NCBI RefSeq assembly: GCF_021390175.1 | Contig: NZ_CP090004.1 | Span: 3,773,001-3,837,000, forward strand | DNA from: Flagellimonas sp. HMM57 | Lineage (GTDB): Bacteria; Bacteroidota; Bacteroidia; Flavobacteriales; Flavobacteriaceae | Direction of reading: 5' to 3' | Length of the DNA stretch: 64,000 nucleotides | In this document: positions 59,941-64,000 of the stretch, in pieces | How positions within the stretch are numbered: position 1 is the stretch's first letter | Layout: the number at the start of each line of letters is the position of its first letter | Translations under genes and position numbers: made by a program | The notes under the pieces: generated by a model | The model's database searches: none | Seen by the model: only the letters and a program-made list of their open reading frames with translations | What the model was told of the DNA's origin: nothing

Positions 59941-62343
59941 ATGAAGCTACGGCCTCTATTACTTTTTCTATTTATTTCATTCTTTACGGTGGCACAGAAA
60001 GACCCGTGTACATATTCGGTTAGTGGTAAGGTGTTGGATGTGGATACCAAAGAACCTATCCCCTATGCTGTAGTTAAAGTTGACGGTACCAAAAAATACA
60101 CCAGTACCAATGCCGAAGGTCATTTTAGTATTGATGGTCTGTGTTCAGAAAAAAATACTCTCATCATTTCGTGCGTGGGTTATGCAGATTCAACTAAGGA
60201 GCATGAACATGATTCCAATATTCACTTTTACTTGACGCAAAAGGTGACAGGTCTAGAGGAAGTCACCATACAGGCGCAAAGAACAAAAGAAAAGGGTACC
60301 GAAACAATTTCACAGATAACTATTGGTAAATCAGAAATTGCCAGCAGTTCCACACAATCTTTGGCAGCTGTTTTATCCCAACAACAAGGATTGACATTCA
60401 TTTCTACCGGAAACAATGTCCAATTGCCCGTTATACATGGACTGTACGGAAATCGAATCTTGGTTTTGAACAATGGTCTAAAGCACGGTTTTCAAAATTG
60501 GGGAACAGATCATGCACCGGAAATTGATATTTCATCGGCAAATAGCATAACCGTTGTTAAAGGCGCGGCAGGTGTAAGATATGGACCCGAAGCTTTGGGC
60601 GGTGCCATAATTATTGAACCGAACCCCTTACTTTTAAACAACCCGTTATACGCAGAATTTGGTACAGGCTATGAAACTAACGGTCGCGGCTACAATACCA
60701 ATCTAGAAGTTGGGGGCGGAACCGAAAATTGGAGCTTTTTCGCAAATGGAAACTATACTAGAATCGGTGACCGTAATGCTCCGGATTATAGTTTGACCAA
60801 TTCGGGCAAAGAAGAAAAGGCATTTAGTTTTGGTGTGCTTCGCCACTTGAACAAGTGGGATTTTAAAATCAACTATAGCTTTGTAGACCAAAATTTAGCA
60901 CTTTTGCGATCATCCATAGCAAGTAGTCCTGAGTCCTTTATTCGGGCTATTAATTCGGATGAACCCAATTTTATAAACCCCTTCTCATACGATATTAATG
61001 AACCCAATCAAACCACACAACATCATTTGGCAAAAGCTGAAGTAAATTGGTGGTACAAAGAAGGAGCACGACTTACCCTAATAGGCGGCGTACAACTTAA
61101 TAAAAGAGATGAATTTGATGTAAGAAGAAATTCTGAGCTTCCCATCATAGATCTTGATTTGACTACCCTAGATTATCAACTGGAATGGAAACATTCTAAA
61201 TGGAACGGATTGGACGGATTATTGGGTGTTCAATATTTCAGTCAAAATAACGACAATAACCCCGGTACACAGACCACTCCATTTATTCCAAACTATAATA
61301 CCGATAGATTCAGTGCCTTTGCCATTGAGAGCTTTCAATTTGGAAGGAATACTTTGGAAGCAGGATTGCGGTTCGATTATGAAACCAACGATGTTAGGGG
61401 TAGAGAAACCAATCAGGATATTTTTAGGGATAACTACAACTTCACCAACTTTACAGGATCATTGGGATTTGTACGACAACTTTCTGAAAACAGTACCTTC
61501 AGAACAAACTTGGGCACTGCTTGGCGTACCCCGAACATGGAAGAATTGTTCAGTTTTGGACAACATGGTTTTAAGACTACCTTTGGTTTGTTACGATTCT
61601 CGGATACCAACGGTCAATTGAGTACAAGTGAGGTAGTTCCTTTGGACGAAAGCGACGTAAATCCGGAAAGAGGCTATAAATTTATCAATGAATTCCAGAC
61701 CTCTAAAAACGATAACACACATAATCTAACCATCTACTCCCACTATATTGAGAATTACATTTTTGATAGACCCATTGGTGTTTTCGGAACCATCCGGGGG
61801 CCCATGCCCGCTTTTATTTTCGATCAGGTAGATGCGCTGTTCTTTGGAGGTGATTACAGTTGGAAAAAAGATTGGACAAAGAATATTTCTGGAGTTTTTG
61901 GGTTTAGTTATTTATGGTCAAGAAATATAGGTGACAATGAGCCCTTGATAAATCAACCTCCCGTTTCAACAAGTTTTGAACTGCGGTGGGACCAAGGTAA
62001 ATTATGGATGTTGGATTCATCTAAATGGACGATTCGCCCTAGCTATACCTTTCAACAATTCCAAGCACCACGAACGGTAACACCCGAAGATTTGGTAGAT
62101 AGAACTGTTGAAATTACAACAGATTCAGAGATTTTTGATTTTGCAGATGCACCAGAAGGATACTTCCTTTTAGACTTATCGTGGAATTTCAAATGGAAAA
62201 ACCTAAGCGGTAGTATTACGGCCCAAAACCTATTAAATACCAGTTATCGTGATTATCTCAATGAAATGAGATACTTCGCGGATGAACCTGGTAGAAATAT
62301 CCTATTTACCTTGAACTATTTTTTAAAAGCAAAAAAAAGATGA
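59941..62343 (+). CDS. TonB-dependent outer-membrane receptor (ZnuD-like)
   Basis: An 800-residue receptor: signal peptide (LLLFLFISFFTVAQ), N-terminal carboxypeptidase-regulatory-like domain (about 25-105; YSVSGKVLDVDTKEPIPYAVV), plug domain (EEVTIQAQRTKEKG, VIHGLYGNRILVLNNGL, SITVVKGAAGVRYGPEALGG) and a beta-barrel ending in FTLNYFLKAKKR. The plug stretch with GLYGNRI and a DHAPE segment recalls ZnuD/zinc-type receptors; substrate is inference. Preceded by a small His/Cys protein and followed by an acidic lipoprotein, likely one operon. Confidence 0.9.
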   Translation: MKLRPLLLFLFISFFTVAQKDPCTYSVSGKVLDVDTKEPIPYAVVKVDGTKKYTSTNAEGHFSIDGLCSEKNTLIISCVGYADSTKEHEHDSNIHFYLTQKVTGLEEVTIQAQRTKEKGTETISQITIGKSEIASSSTQSLAAVLSQQQGLTFISTGNNVQLPVIHGLYGNRILVLNNGLKHGFQNWGTDHAPEIDISSANSITVVKGAAGVRYGPEALGGAIIIEPNPLLLNNPLYAEFGTGYETNGRGYNTNLEVGGGTENWSFFANGNYTRIGDRNAPDYSLTNSGKEEKAFSFGVLRHLNKWDFKINYSFVDQNLALLRSSIASSPESFIRAINSDEPNFINPFSYDINEPNQTTQHHLAKAEVNWWYKEGARLTLIGGVQLNKRDEFDVRRNSELPIIDLDLTTLDYQLEWKHSKWNGLDGLLGVQYFSQNNDNNPGTQTTPFIPNYNTDRFSAFAIESFQFGRNTLEAGLRFDYETNDVRGRETNQDIFRDNYNFTNFTGSLGFVRQLSENSTFRTNLGTAWRTPNMEELFSFGQHGFKTTFGLLRFSDTNGQLSTSEVVPLDESDVNPERGYKFINEFQTSKNDNTHNLTIYSHYIENYIFDRPIGVFGTIRGPMPAFIFDQVDALFFGGDYSWKKDWTKNISGVFGFSYLWSRNIGDNEPLINQPPVSTSFELRWDQGKLWMLDSSKWTIRPSYTFQQFQAPRTVTPEDLVDRTVEITTDSEIFDFADAPEGYFLLDLSWNFKWKNLSGSITAQNLLNTSYRDYLNEMRYFADEPGRNILFTLNYFLKAKKR

Positions 62344-62459
62344 TGGAACAAAAACCCCCTACAACTAGGCCTAAGATAACTAGACCACCATGACTATTTC
62401 AAATCTGGCAGTAACTATTCAAACATTTTAAATTTAGTAAACAAATAAAAAAAGTAAAA

Positions 62460-63083
62460 ATGAAAACAATTGAAAAATTTATGAATTACCGTTTATTGGC
62501 CCTTCTATTTGCCGCTTTCGCTATCACCAGTTGTAGTGATGATGACGATGCTCCCGAAGAAGAAGAAGAATTAGAGGTAATTACAAACGTCACCCTTATT
62601 TTCACCAATGATGCAGACTCCAGTGATGAGGTTAGGGCTAGAGCCGTGGATTCCGACGGATTGGGCACAGCAGAATTGGAAGTACTTGATGAAATTACCC
62701 TTGCGGCAGATACGCAGTATACCTTGACTTTTGAAATTTTAAATGCCTTAGATCCTGATGATGTTGAAGATATAGGAGATGAAATAAAGGATGAAGATGA
62801 TGAACACCAGATTTTCTTTAGCTTCACCGAAGATGCTTTTGATAGCCCAGGAGGGAATGGTAACATAGATACGGCTTCTGATCCAATCAATTACAATGAC
62901 CAAGATGAGAATGGGAACCCCGTAGGTTTGTCAACTTCTTGGACAACTCCTGCTTCAGGTACAACTACAGATGGAACATTCACGGTCATACTCCAACATC
63001 AACCAGGTGAAAAGACATCTACATCAGGTACCGATATTGGTGAAGATGATTTTACCCTGGAATTTGTCTTAAATATTGAGTAA
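62460..63083 (+). CDS. acidic lipoprotein of a TonB-receptor operon
   Basis: A 207-residue lipoprotein (lipobox ...FAITSC near residue 25) whose mature part is very acidic (SDDDDAPEEEEELE, then DPDDVEDIGDEIKDEDDE) with beta-rich segments. Such proteins often follow zinc or copper TonB receptors in Flavobacteria and are labelled type 1 periplasmic binding fold; the acidic and low-complexity composition would suit metal binding. Substrate unproven. A bidirectional terminator follows at 63139-63177. Confidence 0.65.
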   Translation: MKTIEKFMNYRLLALLFAAFAITSCSDDDDAPEEEEELEVITNVTLIFTNDADSSDEVRARAVDSDGLGTAELEVLDEITLAADTQYTLTFEILNALDPDDVEDIGDEIKDEDDEHQIFFSFTEDAFDSPGGNGNIDTASDPINYNDQDENGNPVGLSTSWTTPASGTTTDGTFTVILQHQPGEKTSTSGTDIGEDDFTLEFVLNIE

Positions 63084-63138
63084 ATCAATCATTAGTTTGA
63101 CAACGGAATAAACGAAAGTTCATGTAAGTTTGTTAGTT

Positions 63139-63177
63139 AAAATCGGGAGGACTTACTCTTTTAGTTCTCTCGATTTT
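63139..63177. terminator. bidirectional terminator between TonB operon and the 91-aa gene
   Basis: A 15-bp stem AAAATCGGGAGGACT (63139-63153) / AGTTCTCTCGATTTT (63163-63177) with two G-U pairs and a 9-nt loop, with T-rich ends on both strands, between two convergent genes. Confidence 0.82.
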
Positions 63178-63184
63178 ATTTTGT

Positions 63185-63460
63185 TCACTTTTTCGAAAAG
63201 ATGTAGGTGTAGACCCACATAATGGTGAACGAAGGTATCACATCCATTCCAGGAACAAGTTCTTCGACAAAGGTTACCACTCCCGCAGCCTGTCCTATTC
63301 TTCCCTTGTACATTCGGGTCATTAACCAACCGGCCATAGGTGCCCAAATTACGTCTGAGAATTCCCCAATTGCTGGGATAGCAAAGGACAACATTCCAAT
63401 GCCGTCAAATAATAATCCTAAAAAAAGATTGCGGTATTTTAAATCCTTCTCTTCTGTCAT
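63185..63460 (-). CDS. hypothetical small membrane protein
   Basis: A 91-residue protein with about three hydrophobic segments: LFLGLLFDGIGMLSFAIPAI (11-30), VIWAPMAGWLMTRMY (38-52) and the C-terminal FTIMWVYTYIF. EELVPGMDVIPSFTIMW is the most conserved-looking part. Similar small proteins are common in Flavobacteria; function unknown. It ends at the shared terminator and starts 40 bp downstream of folE. Confidence 0.65.
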   Translation of the reverse strand: MTEEKDLKYRNLFLGLLFDGIGMLSFAIPAIGEFSDVIWAPMAGWLMTRMYKGRIGQAAGVVTFVEELVPGMDVIPSFTIMWVYTYIFSKK

Positions 63461-63500
63461 GAAGGGAAAATAGCAAATAGCAACGACTTGAAAAAATTAA

Positions 63501-64000
63501 CTACGATAAATCCGAACTAATGAGTTTAAGGAATTCATTACGCGTCTCTATCTTTTCAAATTGCCCCCTAAAGCCTGATGTTGTGGTCACGGAATTCTGT
63601 TTTTGTACACCGCGCATCATCATACACATATGTGAGGCTTCTATCACTACAGCGACACCTTTAGGCTTTAAAGTATTGTTAAGACACTCTAGAATGTCGT
63701 GCGTCAAACGTTCTTGAACTTGTAACCTTCTCGCAAAAACATCAACTATACGCGGTATTTTACTCAATCCAACGATATGCCCGTTGGGTATATAAGCTAC
63801 GTGGGCTTTCCCAAAAAACGGTAACATGTGGTGTTCGCAGAGGGAATACAGTTCTATATCTTTTATAATGACCATATCGTCATAATCCTCCTTGAACATT
63901 GCACCTTTTAGAATTTCGGCAGCATCTTGTTTGTAGCCTTGGGTCAAGAAGAGCATAGCTTTTGCTGCACGCTCAGGAGTTTTTGTAAGCCCTTCACGTT
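63501..64000 (-). CDS. folE: GTP cyclohydrolase I, 3' part (cut by window edge)
   Basis: Type IA enzyme that converts GTP to dihydroneopterin triphosphate, first step of folate/pterin synthesis. The frame is open through position 64000, so the N-terminus is missing; the visible part starts in [13 protein letters not shown]. Zinc Cys in [12 protein letters not shown] and HMCMMMRG, His in CEHHM, and the catalytic [20 protein letters not shown] and QERLTHDIL segments; SGFRGQFEK near the end. Presence of the paired zinc Cys argues for IA, not IB. Confidence 0.95.
   Translation of the reverse strand, partial: REGLTKTPERAAKAMLFLTQGYKQDAAEILKGAMFKEDYDDMVIIKDIELYSLCEHHMLPFFGKAHVAYIPNGHIVGLSKIPRIVDVFARRLQVQERLTHDILECLNNTLKPKGVAVVIEASHMCMMMRGVQKQNSVTTTSGFRGQFEKIETRNEFLKLISSDLS

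Overview
The window is low-GC bacterial DNA from a member of the Bacteroidota, almost certainly a marine-type Flavobacteriaceae (Muricauda/Maribacter/Zobellia-like; I cannot fix the genus). The evidence is the PorX regulator of the type IX secretion system, an LpxC-FabZ fusion inside a lipid A operon, bifunctional HisB and HisIE, many short lipoproteins, a SusC-like TonB receptor fold and TAnnTTTG-type promoter boxes. Nearly all of the window is dense chromosomal housekeeping sequence. I see no tRNA, rRNA, CRISPR, prophage or transposase gene. No gene-free stretch exceeds about 300 bases; the longest are near 3601-3878, 5781-6059, 44854-45102 and 53620-53911.

Layout. 1-726: a cut-off gene with a degenerate Hpt-like domain. 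0.85-7.1 kb: M19 dipeptidase, thioesterase, DUF72 protein, two tandem secreted tail-fibre-like proteins, a small conserved protein and a DUF2461 protein. 7.2-8.9 kb: cysE-cysM for cysteine synthesis. 8.9-15.8 kb: two tandem alpha/beta hydrolases, a membrane protein, a MoxR-like ATPase/VWA pair, a DUF1853 protein and an outer-membrane protein. 15.8-24.6 kb (minus): the complete histidine operon hisGDCBHA-(DinB)-(GIY-YIG)-hisF-hisIE, preceded by a promoter, a leader peptide with three consecutive His codons and a mutually exclusive antiterminator/terminator. The GIY-YIG nuclease gene inside the operon is flanked on both sides by an 81-82 bp composite palindrome of REPIN-like architecture. 24.6-28.2 kb (minus): fabG-VWA-prohibitin. 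28.3-35.2 kb (minus): lipid A cluster HD-lpxD-lpxC/fabZ-lpxA-efp-lpxD paralogue-sucD.

35.3-39.8 kb (plus): porX-tsaE, then a free-standing unit encoding a 44-residue exported peptide behind two palindromes and before its own terminator, then a membrane protein, alanine dehydrogenase and a DUF4258 protein. 39.8-43.6 kb: proline dehydrogenase, aroB, a small acidic protein, a DinB protein and an Lrp regulator. 43.7-46.7 kb: M14 peptidase and an XRE regulator, divergent across an array of TTTAC-N4-GTAAA-like sites, then a lipoprotein and TerC. 46.9-52.4 kb (minus): sterol desaturase family and topoisomerase IV parE-parC, with parE frameshifted in a G run. 52.5-57.6 kb: ychF, ferredoxin, and on the other strand LuxC-like reductase-serC-serA. 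57.7-63.1 kb (plus): a DUF937 protein, small envelope proteins and a metal-uptake-like TonB operon. 63.2-64 kb (minus): a small membrane protein and the 3' part of folE.

The most interesting items are the his attenuator with its leader peptide, the GIY-YIG/palindrome element embedded in the his operon, the isolated exported peptide gene, and the operator array at the XRE locus. All functional statements come from motif recognition by eye; no database search was run.
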